A DNA stretch of 40,118 bases from Nocardiopsis trehalosi NBRC 14201. Lineage in GTDB: Bacteria; Actinomycetota; Actinomycetes; Streptosporangiales; Streptosporangiaceae. The position numbers were made by a program, and so were the translations under genes. Position 1 is the first letter of the stretch; every line of letters begins with the position of its first letter. The stretch lies in the NCBI RefSeq assembly GCF_001552555.1, contig NZ_BCRK01000035.1:1-40118 (forward strand), in the 5' to 3' direction. Shown in pieces: positions 16,455 to 23,770 of this stretch. The notes under the pieces are model-generated. The model had not been told where the DNA came from and did no database searches. It saw only the letters and a list, made by a program, of their open reading frames with translations.

Positions 16455-16509
16455 GACACGCGGCGGCCGGTACGCGCCCATCTGGGGCGCGGGCCGTCCG
16501 CCGCGTGTC
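16455..16509 (-). promoter_or_regulatory. Stable stem-loop in the thyX leader
   Basis: Outer arms GACACGCGGCGG (16455-16466) and CCGCCGCGTGTC (16498-16509) pair perfectly over 12 bp. CGG/CCG and CGCGCCC/GGGCGCG pair inside, and the loop is five bases. It lies 56 bases upstream of the thyX start and is separate from the terminator of the preceding gene (16544-16569). A leader structure or an operator would fit; no promoter hexamers are clear. Confidence 0.5.
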
Positions 16510-16543
16510 CGAACCTAGCATCGGCGGGGGGCGCGCACGCCGC

Positions 16544-16569
16544 GGGGGACGGCCGGGCGGCCGTCCCCC
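16544..16569 (-). terminator. Hairpin terminator after the 47-residue membrane peptide gene
   Basis: Perfect 11-bp stem GGGGGACGGCC/GGCCGTCCCCC with loop GGGC, ~85 bases after the small gene's stop. Confidence 0.6.
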
Positions 16570-16652
16570 CACTGCGTTCCGGGCGGGTGCCCGGTCGACC
16601 GGTCCGTCACCGGGCGGGGCCGGGGGCGGGCGCGGTCAGCGCGGTCAGCGCG

Positions 16653-16796
16653 TCACAATCCGAGGAAGAGGTTGCTCGGGGCGACGATCAGGCCGACGAC
16701 CACGAGGACGATGCCCCACAGGAGCTGCTTCTGGAGCAGGGCGTAGACGCCGGCGACGATGAGGACGATTCCGAGGATCAGAAGTAGAATACCCAT
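16653..16796 (-). CDS. Small membrane peptide related to GPGG-motif proteins
   Basis: A 47-residue peptide, almost entirely hydrophobic: MGILLLILGIVLIVAGVYAL, a short polar turn LQKQLLWG, a second hydrophobic segment IVLVVVGLIVAP, and SNLFLGL. Length and two-helix layout match actinobacterial small membrane proteins that carry a GPGG motif in the second half; here that position reads APSN. The ATG lies at 16796 and the stop at 16653-16655, with no other gene overlapping. The first codons (GGT ATT CTA CTT) are unusually rich in A/T third positions for this genome, perhaps to keep the start region unstructured. The ribosome binding site is weak. Function unknown. Confidence 0.72.
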   Translation of the reverse strand: MGILLLILGIVLIVAGVYALLQKQLLWGIVLVVVGLIVAPSNLFLGL

Positions 16797-17038
16797 GGCC
16801 CACCGACTGCCCCGGTCTCCCGTCGGCTAACACACCATCCGCGGGGAAATCCTCGATCCGGAATGTTTTACCTGCTCAGGGGTGTTCTGCGGGCTGCGGT
16901 GAACCGCCGCGCCGATCGCCCGAACGCGGCGGGGACCGCGTCGGCCGGGCCGATCCGGCCCCTTCGGCGCCCGCGTGGCGCCCGCATTCGCCCCGCGTCG
17001 CCCGCTCTCGCGCGTCCGCCGGGCCGCGCCGCCCGGCG

Positions 17039-17072
17039 CGGTGCGGGCGGCGGTCGGCCGCCGCCCGCACCG
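17039..17072 (-). terminator. Hairpin terminator after trpEG
   Basis: A 15-bp perfect stem (arm GGTGCGGGCGGCGG plus one closing pair) with a TCGG loop, directly after the trpEG stop at 17076. Confidence 0.75.
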
Positions 17073-17075
17073 GGG

Positions 17076-19256
17076 TCAGCCGCGGGCCAGGCGCAGCACC
17101 CGTTCGATGATCCCCTCGCCCACCGCGGCGGTGAGGATGGACTCGGGGTGGAACTGCACGGCCCACCGCTTCGCGGCGGGGTCCTCGATCGCCATGACCA
17201 CGGGCTCGTCGCCGTCGACCACGGCGGTGACCGCGAAGCCCTTCACCCGGTCGGGCGTGGTGTAGGTGGAGTGGTAGCGCGCCGCGCTGAACCCGCCGTC
17301 GAGCCCGGCCAGCAGCTCGCCGCCGGTGACCCGTACCCGGCCGGGCTTGCCGTGCACGGGCGCGGCGAGGGTGCGCAGTTCGCCGCCCGCGTGCTCCACC
17401 ATCGCCTGCAGGCCCAGGCAGACGCCGAACACCGGCAGCCCGCGCTCGGCGAGGACGTCGAGCAGCGCCGCCGTGCCGAAGTCGGACGGCAGGCCGGGGC
17501 CGGGCGACAGGATGACGAGGTCGGGGGCGAGGGTGTCGAGCAGCGCCGGGTCGAACCCGTGCCGCACGGTGGTGACCTCGGCGCCGTGCCGGCGGACGTA
17601 GTCGGCGAGCGTGTTGACGAAGGAGTCCTCGTAGTCGACCAGCAGGACGCGTTGGCCCGCGCCGGCCGGCGCGGGGGCCGCCTGCGGCGCGGCCGCGTCC
17701 TCGGGCGCGGCGTCCAGGGCCAGGGTCTCCAGCAGCGCGCGCGCCTTCAGGAAGGTCTCGCGCTCCTCGGCCTCGGGGTCGGAGTCGTAGAGCAGGGTGG
17801 CGCCGACGCGGACGGTGGCCACGCCGTCGCGGATCTGCGCGGTGCGCAGGGTCAGGCCCGTGTTCATCGACCCGTCGAAGTTGAGCACGCCCACGGCGCC
17901 GCCGTACCAGCGGCGGGGGGTGGCCTCGTGCTGCTCGATGAACCGCATCGCCCACGTCTTCGGGGCGCCGGTGATGGTGACCGCCCACATGTGGGTGAGG
18001 AAGGCGTCGAGCGCGTCGAACTCGGGGCGCAGCGTGCCCTCGATGTGGTCGACGGTGTGGATGAGCCGGCTGTACATCTCGATCTGTCGGCGGCCGATGA
18101 CCCGGACGCTGCCGGGTTCGCACACGCGCGACTTGTCGTTGCGGTCGACGTCGGTGCACATCGTCAGCTCGGACTCCTCCTTCAGGGAGGACAGCAGCTC
18201 GCGGATGTTCTCGGCGTCGCCGAGGGCGTCGTCGCCGCGCCGGATGGTGCCGGCGATGGGGCAGGTCTCGACGCGCTGGCCGCGGCCGGGGACGCCGGTG
18301 ACGCGGACGAACATCTCGGGTGAGGCGCCGACCAGGTACTCCCCCTCACCCAGGTTGAAGATGAACTCGTAGGGGGCGGGGTTGCGGGTGCGCAGGCGCT
18401 CGTAGAAGCGGGCCGGGGAGGCGCAGGCGCCGTAGGTGCGGTGCCCGGGGACGACCTCGAACAGGTCGCCGCGGACGAACTTCTTCTTGGCCTCGGCGAC
18501 GATGCGCGCATAGGAGCCGGGTTCGGGCTGGGGCGGCACCTCGGCGGTGACGACGGCGGGCGTGGGCTCGGTGGCGCGGGCCAGGCCGTCGGTGGCGGTG
18601 TCGCCGTCGGCCCCGGTGAACGCGGCGGGCACGGTGAAGTCGTAGGTGTAGCGGGTGCAGGTCTCGCGCTTGCGGTCGTGGACGATGATCTCGTCGGGCA
18701 GGTGCAGGAGGAGGTCGCGGTCGTCGGGGTCGCGGTCGAGGACGGGCTCGAGGGGCTCGAACTGGAAGGCGAGGTCGTAACCGAACGCGCCGTAGAGGCC
18801 CAGGTGGGGGTCGTCGGCGGCGGAGAACAGGGCGATCACCGAGCGCAGCGCCGAGAAGACGCTGGGGCGGCGGCTGCGCTGCTCCTCGGTGAAGAACTCC
18901 CCGGGGGCGGGCTCGGGGACGGTGGCCTCGACGGAGTCGGGGGCCGCGCCGGGGGCGGTGGGGGCGTGCTCGGCCAGGGCGCGGGCGACGACGGGCAGCA
19001 GCACCCGGCCGCGCGCGTTGAGCGCGGTGGCGGTGAGGCGGCGGCCCCGCGCGCCGATCTCGACGCACGGGTCCACGTAGCCCATGTGCCAGCGGCTGTA
19101 GCGGCCGGGGTACTCCATTCCGGAGGAGAGCACGCCGCCCCGGCGGTGGTCGACCGCCTCGGCGAGCTCGGCGAGCTCGACGGGGTCGCAGGCGGTGGCG
19201 GTGCGGCGGACGGTGAGGCCGCCGCCGGTGCGGTAGGAGGTGGAGCTTGCGTCCAA
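17076..19256 (-). CDS. trpEG: Fused anthranilate synthase (TrpE-TrpG)
   Basis: A 726-residue fusion catalysing chorismate + glutamine to anthranilate, the first step of tryptophan synthesis. Residues ~1-500 are the chorismate-using component: FEVVPGHRTYG, the NPAPYEFIFNLGE segment, VGASPEMFVRVTG, ETCPIAGTIRRG, CTDVDRNDKSRVCEPGSV and the WAVTITGAPK region. Residues ~525-726 are the glutamine amidotransferase: VLLVDYEDSFVNTLADYV, LSPGPGLPSDFG, the nucleophile in FGVCLGLQAM (~610) and HPES. The TTG start at 19256 is supported by AAAGGA six bases upstream. A leader peptide with tandem Trp codons and an attenuator lie upstream, arguing for a tryptophan role rather than phenazine or other secondary metabolism. 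No other trp genes are nearby; the gene is monocistronic and ends at a strong hairpin. Confidence 0.96.
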   Translation of the reverse strand: MDASSTSYRTGGGLTVRRTATACDPVELAELAEAVDHRRGGVLSSGMEYPGRYSRWHMGYVDPCVEIGARGRRLTATALNARGRVLLPVVARALAEHAPTAPGAAPDSVEATVPEPAPGEFFTEEQRSRRPSVFSALRSVIALFSAADDPHLGLYGAFGYDLAFQFEPLEPVLDRDPDDRDLLLHLPDEIIVHDRKRETCTRYTYDFTVPAAFTGADGDTATDGLARATEPTPAVVTAEVPPQPEPGSYARIVAEAKKKFVRGDLFEVVPGHRTYGACASPARFYERLRTRNPAPYEFIFNLGEGEYLVGASPEMFVRVTGVPGRGQRVETCPIAGTIRRGDDALGDAENIRELLSSLKEESELTMCTDVDRNDKSRVCEPGSVRVIGRRQIEMYSRLIHTVDHIEGTLRPEFDALDAFLTHMWAVTITGAPKTWAMRFIEQHEATPRRWYGGAVGVLNFDGSMNTGLTLRTAQIRDGVATVRVGATLLYDSDPEAEERETFLKARALLETLALDAAPEDAAAPQAAPAPAGAGQRVLLVDYEDSFVNTLADYVRRHGAEVTTVRHGFDPALLDTLAPDLVILSPGPGLPSDFGTAALLDVLAERGLPVFGVCLGLQAMVEHAGGELRTLAAPVHGKPGRVRVTGGELLAGLDGGFSAARYHSTYTTPDRVKGFAVTAVVDGDEPVVMAIEDPAAKRWAVQFHPESILTAAVGEGIIERVLRLARG

Positions 19257-19321
19257 GGCCGGTCCTTTGCGCGCAGTGCTGGGTGGAGGTGCGCCGCCGG
19301 ACCGGGGCCGGATACGACGAA

Positions 19322-19384
19322 GCGACCGCCGGTGCGGGCGGTCGCCGGTCGAGATGTTCGGGGTATGCGAACCGGAGCGCCGCC
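19322..19384 (-). promoter_or_regulatory. trp attenuator: alternative antiterminator and terminator
   Basis: Reading leftward on the RNA. Segment 2 (19371-19384, GGCGGCGCTCCGGT) can pair with segment 1 (GCGCCGC, 19390-19396, overlapping the end of the leader peptide) or with segment 3 (19337-19349, ACCGGCGACCGCC) in two 5-bp blocks. Segment 3 can instead pair with segment 4 (19322-19330) to form a perfect 9-bp hairpin, GCGACCGCC/GGCGGTCGC, as the terminator. The three pairings are mutually exclusive in the classical trp manner. The terminator is followed by TTCGTCGT rather than a pure U-run. Confidence 0.82.
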
Positions 19385-19428
19385 TAAGAGCGGCGCCACC
19401 ACTGGGAGTGCGGCGTTCGGATGCGCAT
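19384..19428 (-). CDS. trpL: Tryptophan leader peptide TrpL
   Basis: A 14-residue open frame, MRIRTPHSQWWRRS, with two tandem TGG codons three codons before the end, placed ~130 bases upstream of the fused anthranilate synthase. Its stop codon touches segment 2 of the attenuator. When Trp-tRNA is scarce, a ribosome stalled on the two Trp codons would cover segment 1 and free segment 2 to pair with segment 3, preventing the terminator; with ample Trp, the ribosome reaches the stop codon and the terminator forms. A -10 hexamer places transcription start exactly on the A of the ATG, so the leader mRNA is likely leaderless, as no ribosome binding site is present. Confidence 0.85.
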   Translation of the reverse strand: MRIRTPHSQWWRRS

Positions 19429-19435
19429 GCGGACC

Positions 19436-19441
19436 AGTGTA
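19436..19441 (-). promoter_or_regulatory. -10 element of the trpL-trpEG transcript
   Basis: TACACT read leftward; seven bases separate it from the A of the trpL ATG. The same hexamer appears before the FAD-oxidoreductase operon (6562-6567). The -35 region is weak. Confidence 0.6.
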
Positions 19442-19473
19442 GCGCGCGGCGCGGTGCCGCGGTACGGATCGGC

Positions 19474-19506
19474 GGGGGCGGGGGCGGGGGCGGGGGCGGG
19501 GGCGGG
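19474..19506 (+). repeat. Tandem GGGGGC hexanucleotide repeat between trpL and helD
   Basis: Five uninterrupted GGGGGC units followed by GGG, flanked on the left by GGC. Five-base G-runs separated by single C bases can form a G-quadruplex on this strand. The repeat lies between the trpL promoter and the divergent helD gene, ~33 bases from the first and ~85 from the helD start. Confidence 0.85.
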
Positions 19507-19591
19507 ATCGCACGACACCGGCGCCGCCTGATACGCTTCACCGTTGGCATTTCTGATGAAAAACGGACCCACACAGGAGTCTACCATCATC

Positions 19592-21976
19592 ATGGAGAAC
19601 CGTCAATCCGACGACGCGTTCACCGCGGCGCTCCGCGCCGAGCAGGCGCGGGTGACCGCCATGTACGAGCGGCTCGACCGGCTCCGCGAGCGCACCGCCG
19701 CCGCGGTGCGCGAGGTCCACGGGCGCGGCGGCGGGGGCGGCTACGCCGCCGTTGTCGAACGCGAGGTCGCCGCCGGGGAGCGGACCCGGCACCTGGCCCG
19801 GCTCTCCGCCGTCGAGGAGGGTCTGTGCTTCGGCCGGGTCGACCACCGCGGCACCGGCGGCTCCCCCGGTGACACCCTCTACATCGGCCGGATCGGCCTG
19901 CGCGACGAGGAGCACGACACCCTGCTGGTCGACTGGCGGGCCCCGGCCGCCCGCCGGTTCTACGCCGCCACCCCGGTGTCGCCGGGCGACGTGGTGCGCC
20001 GCCGCCACCTGTCCACCCGCGGCCGGACGGTCACGGGCCTCGACGACGAGGTGTTCGACCTCGACGCGCTGTCCGACGCCGACCGGCGGTCGCTGGTCGG
20101 CGAGGCCGCGCTGCTGGCGGCGCTGCGCCGGGGCCGCACCGGCCGCATGGCCGACATCGTCGCCACCATCCAGACCGAGCAGGACCGGGTGATCCGCTCC
20201 GGCCTGGCCGGCATCCTCGTCGTGCAGGGCGGCCCGGGCACCGGCAAGACCGTGGCGGCCCTGCACCGCGCCGCCTACCTGCTCTACACCCACCGCGCGG
20301 TCCTGGAGCGGCGCGGGGTGCTGGTGGTCGGCCCCAACGCGACGTTCCTGCGCTACATCGGCCGGGTGCTGCCGTCGCTGGGCGAGACCGACGTCGTGCT
20401 GTCCACCGTCGGCGAGCTGTTCCCGGGCGTGCGGGCGCGCGCCGTCGACCCGCCGCGGACCGCCGTCGTCAAGGGCGCGGAGCGCATGGCCGACCTGCTG
20501 CGCGCGGCGGTGGCCGACCGCCAGCGCACCCCCGCCGAGGCCGCGGCCGCGGGCGCCGCCCCCGACACCGGGGGCGACCTGCGCGTGGCCGTCGACGACA
20601 TGGTGCTGACGGCGGGCGCCGAGGTGTGCCGGCGGGTGCGCGACCGGGCCCGCGCGCTGCGCCTGCCGCACAACGTCGCCCGCAAGCTGTTCGTCAACGA
20701 GCTGCTGCCCGTGCTCGCCCGCGACCAGTGCGCCCTCCTCGACCGGCCGGCCGACGCCGCCGACCTGCGCCACGTCCAGGCCGCGCTGTGGAGCGAGCCC
20801 CCGGTGCGCGCGGCCCTCGACGCGCTGTGGCCGCACCTGATCCCGCAGGAGCTGGTCGGCGGGCTGCTGTCGGACGCGGGGGCGCTGCGCCGCGCGGCGG
20901 CGGCCGCCGGGCTCGGCCCCGCCGACCGCGACGCGCTGGCGCGCCCGGCCGACGCGCCGTGGACCGTGGGCGACGTGCCGCTGCTGGACGAGGCCGCCGA
21001 ACTCCTCGGCGAGGACGACTCCGCGGAGCGGGCGCGCGGGCGGCGGGCGGCCGCCGAACGCGCCGACGCCGAGCGCTACGCGCAGGGCGTCCTGGAGTAC
21101 ACCGGCCTGTACGAGGACGGCATGATGGCCGCCGCCGACCTGGCCGACCGCCACGCCGCCGACCCCGGCGGGCCGCCGCCCACCACCGCCGAGCGGGCGG
21201 AGCGCGACCGCACGTGGGCCTACGGGCACGTCATCGTGGACGAGGCGCAGGAGTTGTCGGAGATGGCGTGGCGCATGGTCATGCGGCGCGTCCCCGCGCG
21301 GTCGCTGACCGTGGTCGGCGACATCGCGCAGACCGGCAACCCGGCCGGGGCCCGCTCCTGGGCGGGCATGCTCGGCCGCTACGCGCACGGACGGCTGCAC
21401 GAGGAGCGGTTGCTGGTGAACTACCGGACGCCGGCCGGGATCATGGCGGTGGCGGCGGACGTGCTGGCGGCCGTGGCGCCGGACCGGCGCCCGCCGGAGT
21501 CGGTGCGCGACGACGGCGACCCGCCGCGCGCGGTGCGGGTGCCGCCCGGCGCGTGGGCGTCGGTGCTGCCCCGCGTGGTGGCGGCGGAGCTGGCGGCCGT
21601 GCGCGACGACGGCGCGGGCGCGGGCCGGGTGGCCGTCATCACCCCCGACGAGCGGCACGCCGCGACGGCCGCCCTGCTGCCCGGCGCGGTGGCCGACGCC
21701 GCGCCGGAGGCGCTGGACGCCCCGGTGGCCGTGCTCACGCCGACGGCCGCCAAGGGGCTGGAGTTCGACGCGGTGGTGGTCGTGGAGCCGGCCGCGATCA
21801 TGGCGGGCTCGCCCATGGGCGGGCACGACCTCTACGTGGCGCTCACCCGGGCCACCCGGCGGCTGCTGGTGGTGCAGGAGGGCGAGCCGCCCGACGTGCT
21901 GGCGCGGCTGCGCCCGGCCGGGCCGCCGCCCGGTCCGGGCGGGGCCGCGGAGGCGGCCGGGCCGGGCGCGGGCTGA
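19592..21976 (+). CDS. helD: HelD-type UvrD-like helicase (RNA polymerase recycling factor)
   Basis: A 794-residue superfamily-1 helicase-like ATPase of the HelD/HelR group, which binds RNA polymerase, removes it from stalled complexes and in some actinomycetes displaces rifamycins. An N-terminal charged coiled coil (RAEQARVTAMYERLDRLRER) resembles the arm HelD inserts into the polymerase. YIGRIGLRDEEHDTLLVDWRAPAARRFY is a strong family block. ATPase motifs: Walker A GPGTGKT (214-220), VIVDEAQE (~546), VVGDIAQT, NYRTPAGIM, AAKGLEFDAVVVVEP (~717) and LYVALTRATRRLLVV (~747). ATG 19592 has AGGAG 12 bases upstream. I looked for the rifamycin-associated inverted repeat that precedes helR genes and did not see it, so drug induction is not supported. 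It is divergent from trpL. Confidence 0.9.
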   Translation: MENRQSDDAFTAALRAEQARVTAMYERLDRLRERTAAAVREVHGRGGGGGYAAVVEREVAAGERTRHLARLSAVEEGLCFGRVDHRGTGGSPGDTLYIGRIGLRDEEHDTLLVDWRAPAARRFYAATPVSPGDVVRRRHLSTRGRTVTGLDDEVFDLDALSDADRRSLVGEAALLAALRRGRTGRMADIVATIQTEQDRVIRSGLAGILVVQGGPGTGKTVAALHRAAYLLYTHRAVLERRGVLVVGPNATFLRYIGRVLPSLGETDVVLSTVGELFPGVRARAVDPPRTAVVKGAERMADLLRAAVADRQRTPAEAAAAGAAPDTGGDLRVAVDDMVLTAGAEVCRRVRDRARALRLPHNVARKLFVNELLPVLARDQCALLDRPADAADLRHVQAALWSEPPVRAALDALWPHLIPQELVGGLLSDAGALRRAAAAAGLGPADRDALARPADAPWTVGDVPLLDEAAELLGEDDSAERARGRRAAAERADAERYAQGVLEYTGLYEDGMMAAADLADRHAADPGGPPPTTAERAERDRTWAYGHVIVDEAQELSEMAWRMVMRRVPARSLTVVGDIAQTGNPAGARSWAGMLGRYAHGRLHEERLLVNYRTPAGIMAVAADVLAAVAPDRRPPESVRDDGDPPRAVRVPPGAWASVLPRVVAAELAAVRDDGAGAGRVAVITPDERHAATAALLPGAVADAAPEALDAPVAVLTPTAAKGLEFDAVVVVEPAAIMAGSPMGGHDLYVALTRATRRLLVVQEGEPPDVLARLRPAGPPPGPGGAAEAAGPGAG

Positions 21977-22002
21977 GCCGGGGCCGGGTGGACCGGGGTG
22001 GC

Positions 22003-22036
22003 GCGGGGCGGGGCGGCGCGGCGCGCCCCGCCCCGC
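22003..22036. terminator. Bidirectional terminator between helD and the SRPBCC gene
   Basis: Perfect 12-bp stem GCGGGGCGGGGC/GCCCCGCCCCGC with a ten-base interior, 26 bases after helD and 15 bases after the convergent SRPBCC stop. Confidence 0.72.
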
Positions 22037-22050
22037 TCGCGCGCGGCCGG

Positions 22051-22575
22051 TCAGGCGTCCTCGGGGCCGTACCCCTCGGGCGGGCCGATCGTGGCGGACT
22101 CGGGCCCGAACGCGGCGCTGTAGTGCGCGAACAGCGGCTCCCACTGCCCGTGCGGGTCCTCGGCGGGCGGCACGCCGTCGAGGTGGGCGGCGAGCCCGTC
22201 GACGCAGACGTGCCAGCCCGCCGTGTCGCGGGCGGCCTTGCCCAGCTCGGTGAACAGGTTGGTGAAGACGAACTCGGTGCCGTCGCCGTCGGGGCGCAGC
22301 TCGATGCGGATGGTCTCGCCGCCCTGGGTGAACTCCAGCAGCCGGGGCGGGTCGTAGGCGAGCATCCGGCCCTCCTCGACCGGGTCGGCCTCGCCCGGGA
22401 AGCGGAACGCCAGCCGGGCGCCGACCGCGCGGTCGCCCTCGATGCTGGTCGGGTACCAGGCGGCCAGGTGCTCGGGCTCGGTGACCGCGCGCCAGACCTT
22501 CTCGGGCGGGTGCGGCAGCCGGCGCACGAAGCGCACGGCGTAGTGGTCGTCGGCGCGGTGCAGCTCACCGTTCAT
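22051..22575 (-). CDS. SRPBCC/AHSA1-family protein
   Basis: A 174-residue START/AHSA1-like protein: VRFVRRLPHPPEKVWRAVTEPEHLAAWYPTSIEGDRAVG, a central LLEFTQGGETIRIELRPDGDGTEFVFTN strand pair and an amphipathic C-terminal helix, forming a hydrophobic ligand cavity in homologues. The ligand is unknown. ATG 22575 follows GAGGAG at eight bases and overlaps the end of the ArsR gene by 11 bases; this ArsR-SRPBCC pairing is common in actinomycetes and proteobacteria. A decayed second copy of part of this gene is present at 23771-23799. Confidence 0.9.
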   Translation of the reverse strand: MNGELHRADDHYAVRFVRRLPHPPEKVWRAVTEPEHLAAWYPTSIEGDRAVGARLAFRFPGEADPVEEGRMLAYDPPRLLEFTQGGETIRIELRPDGDGTEFVFTNLFTELGKAARDTAGWHVCVDGLAAHLDGVPPAEDPHGQWEPLFAHYSAAFGPESATIGPPEGYGPEDA

Positions 22576-22927
22576 CGGAGGACTCCTCGGTCGGGCGTCG
22601 GGGCCCGGTGTCGGGCTCGGTGTCGGGCATGGTGCCGAGGTGGCGTTCGAGGTCGTCCAGCCGCCCGCTCCAGAGCTCCCGGTAGGGCTCCAGCCAGGCG
22701 TCGACCGCGCGCAGCGGCTCGGTGCGCACCCGGTACAGGCGCCTCTGGGCGTCGGTGCGCACCTCGACCAGTCCGGCCTCGCGGAGCACCCGCAGGTGCT
22801 TGGAGACCGCCGGCTGGCTGACGCCGAGGGCGGCGACGAGGTCGCCGACCGGGCGTTCGGCCACCCGCAGCAGGTCGAGGATGCGCCGCCGGTTGGGTTC
22901 GGCGAGGACCTCGAAGACCGCGGCCAT
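22565..22927 (-). CDS. ArsR-family transcriptional regulator
   Basis: A 120-residue winged-helix regulator: FEVLAEPNRRRILDLLRVAERPVGDLVAALGVSQPAVSKHLRVLREAGLVEVR is the complete ArsR DNA-binding core, followed by RRLYRVR (wing). No metal-binding cysteine pair (ELCVC) is present, so it is not a classical arsenic or zinc sensor; a small-molecule or protein signal is more likely. The promoter has TTGACG (22959-22964), an 18-base spacer and AATACT (22935-22940), seven bases before ATG 22927, so translation is probably leaderless. An AT-rich TATATA element inside the spacer could be its operator. It is co-transcribed with the overlapping SRPBCC gene. Confidence 0.93.
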   Translation of the reverse strand: MAAVFEVLAEPNRRRILDLLRVAERPVGDLVAALGVSQPAVSKHLRVLREAGLVEVRTDAQRRLYRVRTEPLRAVDAWLEPYRELWSGRLDDLERHLGTMPDTEPDTGPRRPTEESSDER

Positions 22928-23049
22928 GGAACCGAGTATTCCCCTCTGGATATATACGCGTCAAGACATACGAGGAGTCTCGCGCCTCCAGAGTGGCACA
23001 GACCGGGCCAAGGCGGCCGTTCCGGCCGGGGGTGGTGACCGCACCGGCC
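22920..23049. repeat. Duplicated segment, copy A
   Basis: Start and promoter of the intact ArsR gene plus the sequence upstream. Its last 39 bases (23011-23049) match 23950-23988 with a single difference. It aligns with copy B at 23874-23988 through shared blocks: the start-codon context, CTCTGGA, TACGCGTCA and CAGACCG. Confidence 0.8.
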
Positions 23050-23322
23050 GCCGCCAGATGTCATCCGGTTGCCGGCGACCACCCACGTCGGGCAGTCGTT
23101 ACGCCCGGGCAGAGTGCTTGCACCGCTCTCCCGGTACGGCCGACCGGAACGGTTTCCAGCTACGGCGCGCGGTTTCCAAGAACGCGGAAAGAATCCGCAG
23201 ATTCCGAGCGGGGCCGACCGGAATCCATGAGATCCGGAGCAGAAGACGGGCAACCGTGTTCTGAGGCACGGCGACGCGGTTCGACCCGACCCGATGGATT
23301 CCGGCCAGCCAGGCCGCTGTGA
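22928..23322. other. Intergenic region upstream of arsR, AT-richer than average
   Basis: 395 bases. It contains the arsR promoter and repeat copy A (to 23049). From ~23090 to 23322 base composition drops well below the genome's norm and I see no gene; frames crossing it lack protein-like composition. Confidence 0.5.
22935..22964 (-). promoter_or_regulatory. arsR promoter (TTGACG-N18-AATACT)
   Basis: Read leftward: -35 TTGACG at 22959-22964, -10 AATACT at 22935-22940, then seven bases to the A of the ATG. The spacer contains TATATATCC, a possible autoregulatory site. Confidence 0.6.
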
Positions 23323-23622
23323 CTATGGCGTGCCGCGATTCGTCGGCGAACCGCCGTAGGACTGGCGATTCTTGTCCTTGCGCAGACCGAGGAGCCCCAG
23401 AAGGCCGAGGAGGCCGAGCAGGCCCCAAAGGCCCCAGTCCCCCTCCTCATCACCCTCGCTGGTGCTGGTGTCGGCACTGGTGAACGACTCCGCGCCCGAG
23501 GCGTGACCGACCGGCGCGGTGGCCGCCTGGTTCGCCACCGTATCGGCTGAGGCGGAGGCGGCGGCCAATGGGGTCGCTGCGAGCGAAAGAATCAGACCGA
23601 ATGAAAGAAAAACCTTCTTCAT
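23323..23622 (-). CDS. Small secreted protein with WGxxGxxG C-terminal segment
   Basis: A 99-residue protein: an N-terminal Sec signal peptide (MKKVFLSFGLILSLAATPLA, predicted cleavage after ASA near 26), a Ser/Thr/Ala-rich linker, an acidic stretch SEGDEEGD (55-62), then WGLWGLLGLLGLLGLLGL (63-80) followed by RKDKN. Tryptophan, a Gly-Leu membrane segment and a basic cluster form the WGxxGxxG-CTERM type of putative C-terminal sorting signal; the extra ~15 residues after the basic cluster are unusual. It may be a substrate anchored or processed by an unknown protease. ATG 23622 follows AAGGGGAG. The DNA is markedly poorer in G+C than its neighbours and lies between a gene module and its decayed duplicate, suggesting recent acquisition. 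Function unknown. Confidence 0.78.
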   Translation of the reverse strand: MKKVFLSFGLILSLAATPLAAASASADTVANQAATAPVGHASGAESFTSADTSTSEGDEEGDWGLWGLLGLLGLLGLLGLRKDKNRQSYGGSPTNRGTP

Positions 23623-23770
23623 GACTCCCCTTGTAGTCTTGACAATTCTCAGTTGCGCATTTCGGAAAATACATCAAGCGGGACCCTTTCTTGGTTGCCC
23701 TCAAAATGGAACGGCAAACGCGATCTCGGGCTAATCTCAGAAGAACGAAGTCGTAGGCGGGTATCCGCCC

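Noticed and set aside
19400-19600. Rifamycin-associated element before helD
   Set aside because: I looked for a ~19-base GGGGCTTG-type inverted repeat and found none; only the GGGGGC repeat and weak promoter-like sequences are present.
22051-23253. Long minus-strand frame of ~400 codons that would extend the SRPBCC protein upstream through arsR
   Set aside because: It reads arsR in the wrong frame; arsR and its promoter are well supported, and the SRPBCC start has its own ribosome site.
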